Part shown: piece after piece, positions 1-8,543 of the stretch | Layout: each line of letters begins with the position of its first letter | Numbering within the stretch: the first letter of the stretch is position 1 | Origin: Spirochaetales bacterium | GTDB taxonomy: Bacteria > Spirochaetota > Spirochaetia > CADAEX01 | Length of the DNA: 33,874 nt | Assembly (NCBI GenBank): GCA_024233785.1 | Contig: JACKPD010000021.1 | Span: forward strand, 1-33,874 | Direction of reading: 5' to 3' | The notes under the pieces: model-generated | The model's input: only the letters and a program-made list of their open reading frames with translations | Told to the model about the DNA's origin: nothing | The model's database searches: none | Translations under genes and position numbers: made by a program

Positions 1-1419
1 CGCGACAAAAGGATTCATGAACTGCTCACGGAATTCATCAATTTTTTCCGTCCTTTTGGCAGCAGGATCGTCTGATGCGTTGATTTCTTTTCTGAATATG
101 ACATTGGCTGCCCCTTCAGCTCCCATAACAGCAATTTCAGCTGACGGAAATGCTATAGACCTGTCATACCCGAGCTGTTTGGCCGACATTGCTATAAATG
201 CCCCGCCGTATGATTTTCTTATGATAAGCGCGATTTTCGGAACTGTAGCTTCCGCTATAGCGTAAAGGATCTTGGCGCCGTGCCTTATTATACCGCCGTG
301 TTCCTGTGAAACACCGGGGAGAAAGCCGGGGACATCGACAAAGGTTATAATAGGGATATTGAATGAATCGCAGAACCTTACAAACCTCGCCCCCTTGTCT
401 GAAGAGTTTATGTCGAGGGAGGCGGCGAAAACCTTCGGCTGGTTGCCGAATACACCAACTGTCCTGCCGTTAAGCCTTGCAAAACCGACTACAACGCTTT
501 TCGCGTATTCGGCATGGACCTCAAAAAAACTCCCCTCATCAAAGACTTCGTTAATGCAGTCTTTCATGTCATAAGACTTGTTTGACTCTTCAGGTATTAT
601 GTCGTTCAGGGCTGACGTGTCCCTGTCGGGAGAATCGCCTGTCTGGACATAGGGAGGTTTTTCCATATTGTTAGACGGAAGATAGCTGAGAAGCTTTCTC
701 ACGCCTTCAAGGCAGTCTTCCTCTGTTTTATACATGAAATGGGCAACACCGCTTTTTACACAGTGGGCGGAAGCACCGCCGAGGGCTTCATGTGTTATTT
801 CCTCGCCTGTTACAGCCTTGATAACATCCGGGCCGGTAATATACATGTTGCTTATGCCGTCTACCATAAAAACAAAATCAGTAATGGCGGGCGAGTAAAC
901 AGCACCTCCGGCGCAGGGGCCGAGTATTACAGAAATCTGGGGAATGACCCCGGATGAAATTGTATTATTTTTAAAGATTTTCCCGTATCCGCCGAGAGAG
1001 AGAATCCCTTCCTGGATTCTGGCTCCCCCTGAGTCATTTATCTGTATAAATGGAGTCCCGTTTTGCAGCGCAAGGCTCTGTGCAGAGGCAATCCGTTCCG
1101 CATGCATTTCTCCGAGCGACCCCCCGAGAACTGTAAAATCCTGTGATGAGAGGAAAATCTGCTTATCATTTATTTTAGCACTTCCGGTTACAACACCATC
1201 TCCGGGAAACTTAAGTTTATCAAGGCCGAAATTATCAGCCCGTCCCGTAATATATGTCCCGTCTTCAATAAAAGATCCCTCTTCAACGAGAAGATTTATT
1301 CTTTCCCGCGCTGTATGTTTCCCTTTTTCATGCTGGGAGGCGACTCTTGCCTCACCGCCGCCGGCTAATGCCTTAGCCTGCATCTCCTTGAAACGCAACA
1401 TTGCTTCCTTGTTACCCAC
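1..1419 (-). CDS. Biotin-dependent acyl-CoA carboxyltransferase (methylmalonyl-/propionyl-CoA type), 3' end outside window
   Basis: Seen: an open frame of 473 codons on the minus strand that runs off position 1. The GTG start at 1419 has AGGAGG five bases upstream and an in-frame TAA just before that; the first ATG (1401) is too far from the ribosome site. The protein shows the two crotonase-like halves of the carboxyltransferase family: SGGARIQEG and GPCAGGAVYSPA in the N half (acyl-CoA and oxyanion pocket), then FVDVPGFLPGVSQEHGGIIRHGAK and the SYGGAYIAM segment in the C half (biotin pocket). Family members are about 510-520 residues, so roughly 40 C-terminal residues are missing. Known role: transfer of CO2 between carboxybiotin and propionyl-, methylmalonyl- or acetyl-CoA. 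Whether it serves a Na+-pumping decarboxylase or a carboxylase depends on partner genes to the left, which cannot be seen. Confidence 0.9.
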   Translation of the reverse strand, partial: MGNKEAMLRFKEMQAKALAGGGEARVASQHEKGKHTARERINLLVEEGSFIEDGTYITGRADNFGLDKLKFPGDGVVTGSAKINDKQIFLSSQDFTVLGGSLGEMHAERIASAQSLALQNGTPFIQINDSGGARIQEGILSLGGYGKIFKNNTISSGVIPQISVILGPCAGGAVYSPAITDFVFMVDGISNMYITGPDVIKAVTGEEITHEALGGASAHCVKSGVAHFMYKTEEDCLEGVRKLLSYLPSNNMEKPPYVQTGDSPDRDTSALNDIIPEESNKSYDMKDCINEVFDEGSFFEVHAEYAKSVVVGFARLNGRTVGVFGNQPKVFAASLDINSSDKGARFVRFCDSFNIPIITFVDVPGFLPGVSQEHGGIIRHGAKILYAIAEATVPKIALIIRKSYGGAFIAMSAKQLGYDRSIAFPSAEIAVMGAEGAANVIFRKEINASDDPAAKRTEKIDEFREQFMNPFVA

Positions 1420-1660
1420 CTGGACCTCCTCTTAGGCATAACTATTCTGTATCACAGGTTTTTTCACCTGATATTATGCGGTATATAGAGTGAAATTATA
1501 CACAAATACAATAATCATTAAAATCACAAAATCTATTATATTAAATAATTTTTATCATAAATTGGATAACTTTAAGATATGCAAACATGATATTTTGTAC
1601 CTGATCAGGCTGACAGAAAATTCAAAACAGCAAAATGACTACTTCAAATTATTAACATTT

Positions 1661-2989
1661 TCAATTTATTTCGCTGTCCACCCATTCAAGCACCCTGTCG
1701 AGGATCCCGCATGCCTCAATTATTTCTTCTTCAGTTATTACAAGAGGCGGCGAGACCGAGATCATGTTCTCGTGGCTGTATGTGGCAAAGCCTTCCGCAA
1801 GGAGCATTGAGGTGATTTCCCCCATCATCCCCTGCGGGTCGGAATTGTAAGGAACAAGGGGTTCCTTTGTATTCCTGTCCCTGACAAGCTCAATCATGCA
1901 GAAGAGCCCTTTTACCCTAACATCGCCTAGACACGTGTGTTTTTCCTTAAGTAATTCAAGTTCCCGGACCAGGACTTTTTCCATTTTTTTTACATTTTCA
2001 AATACATTGTATTTCCTGTAGGCCCCTATCGCGGCAATTCCTGCCGCGCAGCCGACCGGATGGGCGCCGTAGGTAAGGCCGCTTACGAAATTATTTTCAT
2101 CGAAATATGAGCTTATCTCCCTGCTGACAATTACTCCGCCGAGGGGAACATAGCCGCATGTTATCCCTTTCGCGAAGGTGATGATATCAGGCTTTATTTT
2201 CCAGTGCATGAACGCGAACCACTCACCTGTCCTTCCCCAGCCTGTCATTACCTCGTCGCAGACAAGGAGTATTCCGTACCTTGTGCAGATACCGCGAAGC
2301 CCCTCAAGATACCCTTCAGGGGGGATTATTACGCCGTTTGTGCCTGTGATTGTTTCAATAAAAACTGCCGCGATCTGGTCAGCCCCCTCATAGAGTATCT
2401 GCTCTTCAAGCTTTGAAAGATAATACTGTGAGGCTTCTTCTTCACTTTTAAAATCAACCGTTTCACGGTACAGGTACGGGTCAAAGAATTTTATGAAACC
2501 TGACATGCCAGGTTCTGACGGGAACCTCCTCGGTTCGCCGCTAAGGTTTGCAGAGCCTGCCGTTGCCCCGTGATATGACCTGTACCTGCTTAAGACCTTG
2601 TGCCGTCCCGTGAAGGCCCTGGCTATTCTCAAGGCATGCTCATTCGCGTCGCTGCCGCCAAGCGTGAAAAACACCTTACCCATGTTATCAGGCGCAATTT
2701 CTTCAATTATTATTTTTGCCAGCTTAGACCTGACATCGAGGGGATAATGGGGAGCCATATACGCGATTCTTTCAGACTGGTTTTTTATCGCGTCAATTAT
2801 TTCCCTGTTCCCATGGCCAAGGTTCATGTTGACCAGCTGGGAAGACATGTCAAAATATTTTTTCCCGTCCCTGTCCCAGAAACAGCAGCCTGAGGCCTTT
2901 TCAATTACAGGGGGTGGAGATGCCTTCTGTTTTTTCCAGGGGTAAAAAAGATATTTCCTTCCGTCATCAATGATATCATCCTTTTCCAC
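1661..2989 (-). CDS. Class III (omega) aminotransferase, PLP-dependent
   Basis: Fold-type I PLP enzyme that moves an amino group from an omega-amino acid or amine to a 2-oxo acid. Seen: the SDANEHALRIAR cofactor-phosphate region, the YRSYHGAT segment, the aspartate motif LLVCDEVMTGWGRTG, and the PLP lysine in TFAKGITCGYVPLGG. I chose GTG 2989 because GGAGGG lies seven bases upstream and the N terminus (VEKDDIIDD.RKYLFYPW) then matches the family layout. The frame stays open to a TTG at 3064 without a ribosome site; that start would add 25 residues and overlap nudC by 20 bp. It follows nudC on the same strand and is probably cotranscribed. Substrate is not determined: taurine, beta-alanine and polyamine aminotransferases all look like this. 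Confidence 0.88.
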   Translation of the reverse strand: MEKDDIIDDGRKYLFYPWKKQKASPPPVIEKASGCCFWDRDGKKYFDMSSQLVNMNLGHGNREIIDAIKNQSERIAYMAPHYPLDVRSKLAKIIIEEIAPDNMGKVFFTLGGSDANEHALRIARAFTGRHKVLSRYRSYHGATAGSANLSGEPRRFPSEPGMSGFIKFFDPYLYRETVDFKSEEEASQYYLSKLEEQILYEGADQIAAVFIETITGTNGVIIPPEGYLEGLRGICTRYGILLVCDEVMTGWGRTGEWFAFMHWKIKPDIITFAKGITCGYVPLGGVIVSREISSYFDENNFVSGLTYGAHPVGCAAGIAAIGAYRKYNVFENVKKMEKVLVRELELLKEKHTCLGDVRVKGLFCMIELVRDRNTKEPLVPYNSDPQGMMGEITSMLLAEGFATYSHENMISVSPPLVITEEEIIEACGILDRVLEWVDSEIN

Positions 2990-3044
2990 AGGTATGCCCT
3001 CCGCTATTTCCGCCCTGCCGTTCCGATACCGCTTCTTCGCGGAG

Positions 3045-3881
3045 TCAGGAATTGTTTTTGACAAAATTATCTATAAGTATCCTGCTGATACTGCCGTGAG
3101 GCGGTATTTCAGGGAGATTGTCCGCGCTGAACCAGTCAGCCTCCCCTATCTCGATCCCGTCAGCTTTTATCTCGCCTGAATCATATTCAGCAGTGAACCC
3201 CAGCATCAGAGAATGGGGAAAAGGCCAGCTCTGGCTCGCGTAGTATCTGATGTTTTTTACCTTTATATTTACTTCTTCATCGACTTCCCGGGCTACTGTT
3301 TCCTCAAGTGATTCGCCTGGCTCGACAAAACCGGCAAGTATACTGAACCTTTTAAAACCAGCGTGCCTCAGGTTCCTTGCAAGAAGGATCCTGTCGCCTT
3401 TTGTAACAGCTACGATTATTGCGGGCGATATTACAGGGTAATACGGTTTTAAGCATTTACCGCAGATCTTTGCCCTTTCTTCACTGGAATTGTCAAGCGG
3501 GCCGCCGCAGGAGGGGCAGAACTGCCAGCTGTTGTTCCAGTTGTTTAACTGCAGTGCCCGTCCTGCGAGGGAGAACACCTCATCCCCTAGCAGGGGATAA
3601 AGCTCGCGGAGATTTTTTAAATCAGTATTTTCAGGAAAGATGCTGCAGTCAGCGGTGTTATCTTCCGTATCAATGAACTCCGCGGTCCAGCAGTTTACAC
3701 CGTCAGCCTGTCCCAGGTATACCGGAGGTGTTGTTATAAGCCCCAGTTCAGAGGGCGATAAAAGCCTGGGTACGGTTACCTTATCCCCGTCCTTTTTATA
3801 AAGCATTTTATTCCTGCTGAAAATAAACCAGAGCCCCCGGTCATTCCTGTCGCTGCAACTAATCCCTGAGACAAACTTCAA
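3045..3881 (-). CDS. nudC: NADH pyrophosphatase (Nudix), NudC family
   Basis: Hydrolyses NAD(H) to NMN(H) and AMP, and in some bacteria removes NAD caps from RNA. Seen in 278 residues: a four-cysteine zinc ribbon (C122, C125, C140, C143), the Nudix box at 184-206 (GFVEPGESLEETVAREVDEE) and the NudC-specific SQSWPFPHS signature at 217-225. The Nudix box has Asn where the consensus has its last Gly (EEVN instead of EExG); the catalytic REVDEE core is intact. The start is a TTG at 3881 with GGAGGGG four bases upstream; the nearby ATG at 3894 is out of frame and closes quickly. The aminotransferase gene follows directly. Family assignment is firm. Confidence 0.93.
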   Translation of the reverse strand: MKFVSGISCSDRNDRGLWFIFSRNKMLYKKDGDKVTVPRLLSPSELGLITTPPVYLGQADGVNCWTAEFIDTEDNTADCSIFPENTDLKNLRELYPLLGDEVFSLAGRALQLNNWNNSWQFCPSCGGPLDNSSEERAKICGKCLKPYYPVISPAIIVAVTKGDRILLARNLRHAGFKRFSILAGFVEPGESLEETVAREVDEEVNIKVKNIRYYASQSWPFPHSLMLGFTAEYDSGEIKADGIEIGEADWFSADNLPEIPPHGSISRILIDNFVKNNS

Positions 3882-3924
3882 AACACCCCTCCATAAAAAA
3901 TCAGATTAATACTTATGAGTTATA

Positions 3925-3942
3925 CCGGAATCTTCCCGGAAT
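3925..3942. promoter_or_regulatory. Direct repeat CCGGAAT, 11-bp period, upstream of nudC
   Basis: CCGGAAT occurs at 3925-3931 and again at 3936-3942, so the copies lie one helical turn apart, about 45-60 bp upstream of the nudC start. On the minus strand a TATAAC box (candidate -10) follows immediately. This geometry suits a regulator binding one DNA face. It is only two short copies, so chance is possible. Confidence 0.3.
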
Positions 3943-4055
3943 TTCCATCATGGTAAAACTATTTATGTTAACTATTCCAACGGTGAAATATTATATTCTA
4001 CACCTTTAATACTCAAGAGCAACGTCAGGGATGATTCTCCTTTTATCAGTATTCA

Positions 4056-4334
4056 TCAATCAATAAAATACCAGGAGAGGAATAGAAGCAGATATACCGC
4101 AAGATATAGCCTGTAGAAATTCCGTACCCTTATGTACTCCGGGTCATCAGGGTACAGGGTAACAAAAAGAGCTTTGGTCTCTTTTATAAAATAGGGCTTG
4201 ATATTAATCAGCCAGCTGTCTGTTTTATATACTATCTTCCGGAATTTACTGCGGAAATACCCGAGGGGAATTCCCCATACAGTAAATAATACCAGCCACA
4301 GGTTATCCCAAATCAGTCCTGATAAGTTGTTCAT
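4056..4334 (-). CDS. Small membrane protein, function unknown
   Basis: A 92-residue protein that I do not recognise. Seen: two hydrophobic stretches, one near the N terminus (residues about 8-26, LWLVLFTVWGIPLGYF) and one at the C terminus (about 73-91, YLAVYLLLFLSWYFI). They are separated by a basic and aromatic hydrophilic loop. It therefore looks like a two-pass inner-membrane protein. AAAGGGAG abuts the ATG, an unusually tight spacing, so the start is less certain than the frame. It lies between the dGTPase-like gene and nudC on the same strand with gaps of 98 and about 170 bp, so shared transcription is possible but not shown. No catalytic motif is visible. Confidence 0.6.
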   Translation of the reverse strand: MNNLSGLIWDNLWLVLFTVWGIPLGYFRSKFRKIVYKTDSWLINIKPYFIKETKALFVTLYPDDPEYIRVRNFYRLYLAVYLLLFLSWYFID

Positions 4335-4432
4335 CTCCCTTTAACTCCATGGATGTAAAGCCTGTATTCAGTTGAATATATTGAATGGTTTCCAGTATAA
4401 CCATTTAATCCCGGGTATTATTAATAATTTTT

Positions 4433-5542
4433 TCAGGTGTAGAAATTATAGAAGAACTTACCCGGGAGGTAGAGTTCCGATATGCAGTCAAGCGCGTATG
4501 CGTCAGTCATCCCCGCAATGTAGTCAAGCACGACATTCTTATCGGATTTTTCAGTATTTTTATAGAAATCCTCCATCTTGGAAAGAAAGTCGCTGAATCG
4601 GGAGGCGAGCATTGTTTTTTCCTCTTTATATTTTTCATATTCATAGCCGTATTTCGCAAAAATTGAGGAGAGATACTCCCAGAGCGTCTTAAGCACCCTT
4701 TCGATAAACTTGTGAAAATCCTCAAGCACGCTGCTGTTGTAGATATTCTTGTAGTTAAAGTCCTTCAGCACAATCATCGCGTTATAGATACTGTCTGAAA
4801 AGCCTATTTCCCCGTTTTTATTGGCATAGCGGATAACGTCCTTAACAAGAGTGTCAATCATGTCGCTGTTGCTTTTCCCCAGTGTCTCTGTCACGACCGG
4901 GGGAATCTGCTTCCTGTCGATTATTTTCAGCTGCAGTGCGTCCTCAAGGTCGCGCCCGAGGTATGCGATCCTGTCCGAGGCCCTTACCGCGACCCCTTCC
5001 CATGTCGAAGGGTAGGCGGACCTGCCCTCAAGGGCGGACAGTACCTTTACCGTGAAATCGGGCCGGTAGCTCTGCTCAAAAACCTCGCCGCAGTGGTTTA
5101 TTATCCCGTCCCTGACCCCGTAAGTAAGGTTAAGCCCCCTCCCGTAGTTTATGAGATGGTCGACTACGCGGAGAGAATACCCCTCGTGTTTGAATCCGCC
5201 CTGACCAGCCAGAAGCGAAGAAATAATATGCTCTCCTGTATGCCCGAACGGGGTATGGCCCAGGTCATGCGCAAGGCTGATGGCCCAGGCAAGGTCGCTC
5301 TCAAGCGACAGCGCCTTGCAGATTGTGACTGATATTGTCGCCACATGCATCACGTGCTCTATCCTCGTGCAGATGTGGTCGTTTTTGGGAGAAAAGAACA
5401 CCTGGGTCTTATGCTTGAGACGCCTGAACGGGTAGGAATGGATTATCGCCGTTATATCCCTGAAGTAAAAGCCTCTCTCGTCCTCCACCCTGGGGTAAAC
5501 CCTTTCCGTAAGTTTTTCTAAAGGTATCCTGTTCTCAAGCAT
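4433..5542 (-). CDS. HD-domain deoxyguanosinetriphosphate triphosphohydrolase-like protein
   Basis: Cleaves dNTPs, classically dGTP, to the nucleoside and triphosphate; cytoplasmic, involved in dNTP pool control. Seen in 369 residues: the N-terminal RDITAIIHSYPFRRLKHKTQVF segment typical of dGTPase-like proteins, then TRIEHVMHV (first metal His, about residue 63), HDLGHTPFGHTGE (HD pair at 92-93) and the later VRASDRIAYLGRDLEDA carrying the final metal Asp. The length fits the shorter dGTPase-like group rather than the roughly 500-residue E. coli Dgt. AAGGAAGG precedes the ATG at 5542. The preferred nucleotide cannot be read from sequence. Confidence 0.9.
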   Translation of the reverse strand: MLENRIPLEKLTERVYPRVEDERGFYFRDITAIIHSYPFRRLKHKTQVFFSPKNDHICTRIEHVMHVATISVTICKALSLESDLAWAISLAHDLGHTPFGHTGEHIISSLLAGQGGFKHEGYSLRVVDHLINYGRGLNLTYGVRDGIINHCGEVFEQSYRPDFTVKVLSALEGRSAYPSTWEGVAVRASDRIAYLGRDLEDALQLKIIDRKQIPPVVTETLGKSNSDMIDTLVKDVIRYANKNGEIGFSDSIYNAMIVLKDFNYKNIYNSSVLEDFHKFIERVLKTLWEYLSSIFAKYGYEYEKYKEEKTMLASRFSDFLSKMEDFYKNTEKSDKNVVLDYIAGMTDAYALDCISELYLPGKFFYNFYT

Positions 5543-5603
5543 TATTTCCTTCCTTACCGCAGTTATGTGATAAATATACTATACCACATTTTGCCGGATA
5601 AAG

Positions 5604-5635
5604 AAAAAGGGTATCAGCCGAATTGGCCGATACCC
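5604..5635 (-). terminator. Rho-independent terminator of the outer-membrane-type gene
   Basis: On the minus strand GGGTATC-G-GCC pairs with GGC-T-GATACCC (seven plus three base pairs around one mismatch, five-base loop) and is followed by five T. It sits 46 bp past the stop at 5681 and ends that transcript before the dGTPase-like gene. Confidence 0.85.
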
Positions 5636-5680
5636 TGGTGCATTATAATTATGTTAAAGCTTTTTCCTTTTATATAGATA

Positions 5681-6787
5681 TTAAAGGGTCAGCGCCCCTG
5701 TGAGACCTATGTTTGTTCCAAGCCCTGTACCGTCAAAATAATATGTAAACGGTATGTCTATCTTTAGCGGGCCCAGTCCGAAACCAATGCCTGCCATTGC
5801 CCTCAGGCGGAACAGGTCAGCTCCGTCGCCGTCTGTGCCGCCGTTTACTTTTACATCACCGGGAGTAACAACAGCTCCAACTGCAGTAAGTTCATCACCG
5901 ACATAGGTTGTTCCATCCGCCTTTAGCGCTATTTCTGAACTTCCGCCCAGGTTCATATCGACACCTAGTCCGAAGGAAAGGTTTGCTATCCAGAAAAGCC
6001 TTATCCCTGTTATCAGGTCAACAGGGATCTTGAAACCTGAAGAAGTTATTTCTGCAACAATTGTCGGGTCAAGGTATAAATTGGTTGCCTGAGCAGGTAT
6101 TCCTCCAGCACCGTCTGGGTCTATTGAAACTGGTGTTGCTACAGGGTCAACCTCAAGTGTCATTTCAGCTACTGTCTTGTAATAAACAATACCGCTTCCG
6201 ACCTGCAGCCCTCTCCATTTCAGGATCCCGATTGAAAAGGGATCGACAAGCTGGTAATTGGCAAGGAGCCCGAATACGAATGAGTCGTAGCTTATATCAT
6301 CGGTATCCACTGAAAACTTTCCGATCTTCCCTGTAAGGTAAAGCCCGTCCACAAGAAAGCCCGCGTTAAGGCCAACGCTTACAACAAGGGCCTGATACCC
6401 CGCGCCGAAATAAGCGTCACCGTCATTCTCAATGGTTGAAATTGTATCGCCCAGCGCCTCGGCGCTGTTGCTCGGCATCTGGAAGCCTACCATTGTACCT
6501 ACTGCAACAGTGAGGAACTTGTATCCCATAAGCCCCCTCGTAGTCGCGGCATCTGCGGCGTATGAGTTAGCGTTTGAAAAACCGCGCGCAAGGTCATCCA
6601 TTTCATCAAATCGCTGCAGTTCTGTTGTTGCATCAGCAATTGCCAGATCTAAATCAGCAGACAATGCAGATATATCTACAGGATTGCCAAGGTAGGTAAC
6701 CCCAGGCAGGGTCGCAGTCACATCCACAGCAAACAGCCCGCCTGCCGCAAAAATCAGGATAAAAGCCGCAATAATCATTTTTCTCAT
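5681..6787 (-). CDS. Secreted, probably outer-membrane beta-barrel protein
   Basis: A 368-residue protein with a clear Sec signal peptide (MRKMIIAAFILIFAAGGLFA, cleavage after FA at about residue 20). The mature part has alternating hydrophobic/polar strands, many Gly and aromatic residues, and ends in Leu (GALTL). Several stretches read like barrel strands, for example YQALVVSVGLNAGFLVDGLYLTGKIG and GPLKIDIPFTYYFDG. No Cys follows the signal, so it is not a lipoprotein. The start is ATG 6787 behind GGGGGAAAATTG; the frame is open further upstream, but that extension is AT-rich leader without a ribosome site. It is a monocistronic unit with its own terminator. The exact family is not recognised; a porin or related barrel is inference. 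Confidence 0.7.
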   Translation of the reverse strand: MRKMIIAAFILIFAAGGLFAVDVTATLPGVTYLGNPVDISALSADLDLAIADATTELQRFDEMDDLARGFSNANSYAADAATTRGLMGYKFLTVAVGTMVGFQMPSNSAEALGDTISTIENDGDAYFGAGYQALVVSVGLNAGFLVDGLYLTGKIGKFSVDTDDISYDSFVFGLLANYQLVDPFSIGILKWRGLQVGSGIVYYKTVAEMTLEVDPVATPVSIDPDGAGGIPAQATNLYLDPTIVAEITSSGFKIPVDLITGIRLFWIANLSFGLGVDMNLGGSSEIALKADGTTYVGDELTAVGAVVTPGDVKVNGGTDGDGADLFRLRAMAGIGFGLGPLKIDIPFTYYFDGTGLGTNIGLTGALTL

Positions 6788-6805
6788 CAATTTTCCCCCA
6801 AAAAA

Positions 6806-6826
6806 AGTATACCTATCAAGTATACT
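6806..6826. promoter_or_regulatory. Inverted repeat AGTATAC-N7-GTATACT in the leader of the outer-membrane-type gene
   Basis: Perfect 7-bp arms at 6806-6812 and 6820-6826 lie 19-39 bp upstream of the ATG at 6787. AAGTATAC is also a direct repeat with a 13-bp period here. The arms contain TATACT -10-like sequences on the minus strand, so the site could be an operator over the promoter or a leader hairpin. Confidence 0.45.
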
Positions 6827-6897
6827 ATAGAAAATATAAAAAACTAAGAAAATATACAATTTTTTGAATGTGTTTTTCTGCCGAATATGGCGGATAA

Positions 6898-6928
6898 TTG
6901 ACTTTTTATATATCATATATACTATACT
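6898..6928 (+). promoter_or_regulatory. Candidate sigma70 promoter of the nitrilase-family gene
   Basis: TTGACT at 6898-6903 with TATACT at 6923-6928 (19-bp spacer, longer than ideal) lies 30 bp before the ATG at 6958. Several overlapping TATA-like boxes make the exact -10 uncertain. Confidence 0.4.
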
Positions 6929-6957
6929 ATTTAGCAAATTTTATCAAGGAGACAGAT

Positions 6958-7746
6958 ATGAGAGCAGGATTCTATCAGTTCGCCCCGGCTTTAGGAGAAC
7001 CGGAACAGAACCTTAAAAAAATTACAGATGCCCTGTCAGGGTGCGAAGCTGACCTTGCTGTCCTGCCCGAGCTTGCGCTCACCGGCTATGTTTTTAATGA
7101 TAGGCAGGAAGTGCTTGACCTTGCTGAAACTGTTCCCGGAAAATCAGCTGAAAAACTCGCGGAACTTGCCGTAAAGAAAAAAATGACAATTGTTACAGGC
7201 TTTGCCGAAAAATCAGGCAGCGCGGTTTACAACAGCGCACTGCTTTTTACCCCGGAAGGGCAGATAAGGACTTACAGGAAAAATCACCTTTTCCACGAGG
7301 AGAAACTCTTTTTTACCCCCGGAGACCTGGGTTTCCCTGTTTTTAATGTAAAAGGGGTAAAAATAGGCCTCCTGGTCTGCTTCGACCACCTTTTCCCAGA
7401 AGCAGCCCGCACCCTTGCACTGCAGGGAGCGCAGGTGATCTGCCACCCTTCAAACCTTGTCCTTACAGGCAAGGCCCAGGTCACGACCCGTTCAAGAAGC
7501 ATGGAAAACAGGATATTCTGGATACTCGCAAACAGGTTCGGGACAGAAACAAACGGGGATAAAAGCCTCACCTTTTCCGGGTGCAGCCAGATAACAGACC
7601 CTGACGGCAGGATAATGGTGCAGGCCGGCGGTTTTGAAGAGGGTTTTTTCGCGGTGGATATCAACCCCGCCCTTGCAGACGACAAGTCTGTAACACCGCT
7701 TTGCGCCCTGTTCCAGGACAGGAGAACAGATATCTATCTGCTCTAG
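6958..7746 (+). CDS. Carbon-nitrogen hydrolase (nitrilase superfamily amidase)
   Basis: A 262-residue cytoplasmic hydrolase of C-N bonds. Seen: the Glu-Lys-Cys triad in order, E38 in LPELALTGY, K108 in YRKNHLF and C141 in GLLVCFDHLFPEAAR. The length is that of a single-domain member (omega-amidase, carbamoylputrescine amidase and similar). The start is ATG 6958 with AAGGAG six bases upstream; an open extension back to 6898 lies inside the promoter region and is ignored. The next gene begins 38 bp downstream on the same strand. The natural amide is not evident; omega-amidase-like repair or amine degradation are both plausible. Confidence 0.88.
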   Translation: MRAGFYQFAPALGEPEQNLKKITDALSGCEADLAVLPELALTGYVFNDRQEVLDLAETVPGKSAEKLAELAVKKKMTIVTGFAEKSGSAVYNSALLFTPEGQIRTYRKNHLFHEEKLFFTPGDLGFPVFNVKGVKIGLLVCFDHLFPEAARTLALQGAQVICHPSNLVLTGKAQVTTRSRSMENRIFWILANRFGTETNGDKSLTFSGCSQITDPDGRIMVQAGGFEEGFFAVDINPALADDKSVTPLCALFQDRRTDIYLL

Positions 7747-7783
7747 AGCACTGCATCAGAACACTGTAAAGAAAGGAATTCCA

Positions 7784-8452
7784 ATGAACAACACAAACAC
7801 ATATAAAGCCGTTCTTCTTCTGGGCCCGACAGGGACAGGGAAAACGCCGCTGGGACAGCAGCTTGAAACAAGAAACCTCTGGGGTAAAACATACCGCCAT
7901 TTTGATTTCGGGGAGAAACTCAGGGAGGCGGCGGCCTTGTCAGACGGGGCAGCAGGAAAAGAAGGTGAGAGCGGTGTAAAGCTTACAAAAAAAGAGCTTG
8001 AGACCATAAAAAACGTGCTTAAGTCCAATACCCTTTTAGAGGACGGGGATTTCAATATAGCGGAAAAACTCCTCTCCGCCTTTATCGGGGAAAGTGTATC
8101 TCCCTCCGGCCCTGAAACCGAGATAATAATCCTTAACGGCCTCCCGCGCCATACCGGACAGGCTGAAGCACTGGGCAGAATAATTGACGTCAGGCTGGTG
8201 ATCATGCTTGAGGCGCATCCCGCTGTAATAAAAGAAAGGATTAAGTCAAACTCAGGGGGAGACAGGACAGGGAGGGAAGACGACTCCGAAGATGAGATAA
8301 ACAGAAAACTGGATATCTACAGACAGCAGACAGTGCCCCTTCTTGAATACTATAAAAAACTTGACAGGACTATTCTTGAAATTGAAGTTGAAACAGACAC
8401 GATACCCCTCTATATCATCCAGGGGCTTGAAACAATGCCGGACCTTCTCTGA
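7784..8452 (+). CDS. Adenylate-kinase-like P-loop nucleotide kinase
   Basis: A 222-residue P-loop protein. Seen: Walker A GPTGTGKT at 14-21; LNGLPRHTGQAEAL, which parallels the LDGFPRTxxQAEAL segment of adenylate kinase; and, in the C-terminal part, REDDSEDEINRKLDIYRQQTVPLLEYY, which parallels the RxDDxxExxxxRLxxYxxxTxPLxxYY element. The segment between them is short, and I see no LID with a Cys4 zinc site. It is therefore a divergent NMP kinase relative rather than the housekeeping Adk. The second Gly of the normal GxPGSGKGT loop is changed and the usual Gly after GK is Thr. AAAGGAA precedes the ATG. Substrate unknown. Confidence 0.72.
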   Translation: MNNTNTYKAVLLLGPTGTGKTPLGQQLETRNLWGKTYRHFDFGEKLREAAALSDGAAGKEGESGVKLTKKELETIKNVLKSNTLLEDGDFNIAEKLLSAFIGESVSPSGPETEIIILNGLPRHTGQAEALGRIIDVRLVIMLEAHPAVIKERIKSNSGGDRTGREDDSEDEINRKLDIYRQQTVPLLEYYKKLDRTILEIEVETDTIPLYIIQGLETMPDLL

Positions 8453-8469
8453 CCCGGCTTTTCATCCGC

Positions 8470-8515
8470 AGGCCGGCAGGCAGGTCTTCAAGCCTCTCTT
8501 CAGTCTGTCCGGCCT
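8470..8515. terminator. Inverted repeat between convergent genes, possible terminator
   Basis: AGGCCGG at 8470-8476 pairs with CCGGCCT at 8509-8515, and CAGGC/GTCTG extends the stem past a bulge. It sits between the convergent stop codons at 8452 and 8544. Only TTT follows on the plus strand, so termination strength is doubtful. Confidence 0.4.
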
Positions 8516-8543
8516 TTCACGGCATAATCAGTACTGTTAAAAA

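Noticed and set aside
17..1435. Four plus-strand frames across the left end
   Set aside because: They are shadows of the minus-strand carboxyltransferase, whose motifs are unambiguous.
1600..1609. Palindrome CCTGATCAGG in the gap before the carboxyltransferase gene
   Set aside because: At ten bases with no second copy or nearby promoter box it is compatible with chance.
1490..1810. Plus-strand frame of 106 codons
   Set aside because: Its first half is AT-rich intergenic sequence without a ribosome site, and its second half is the exact antisense of the aminotransferase C terminus.
4384..4405. Hairpin AATGGTT/AACCATT between the dGTPase-like and membrane protein genes
   Set aside because: The stem is AT-rich and no T-tract follows on either strand, so I do not call it a terminator.
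6788..6937. N-terminal extension of the outer-membrane-type protein
   Set aside because: The added residues are translated AT-rich promoter sequence and would bury the signal peptide.
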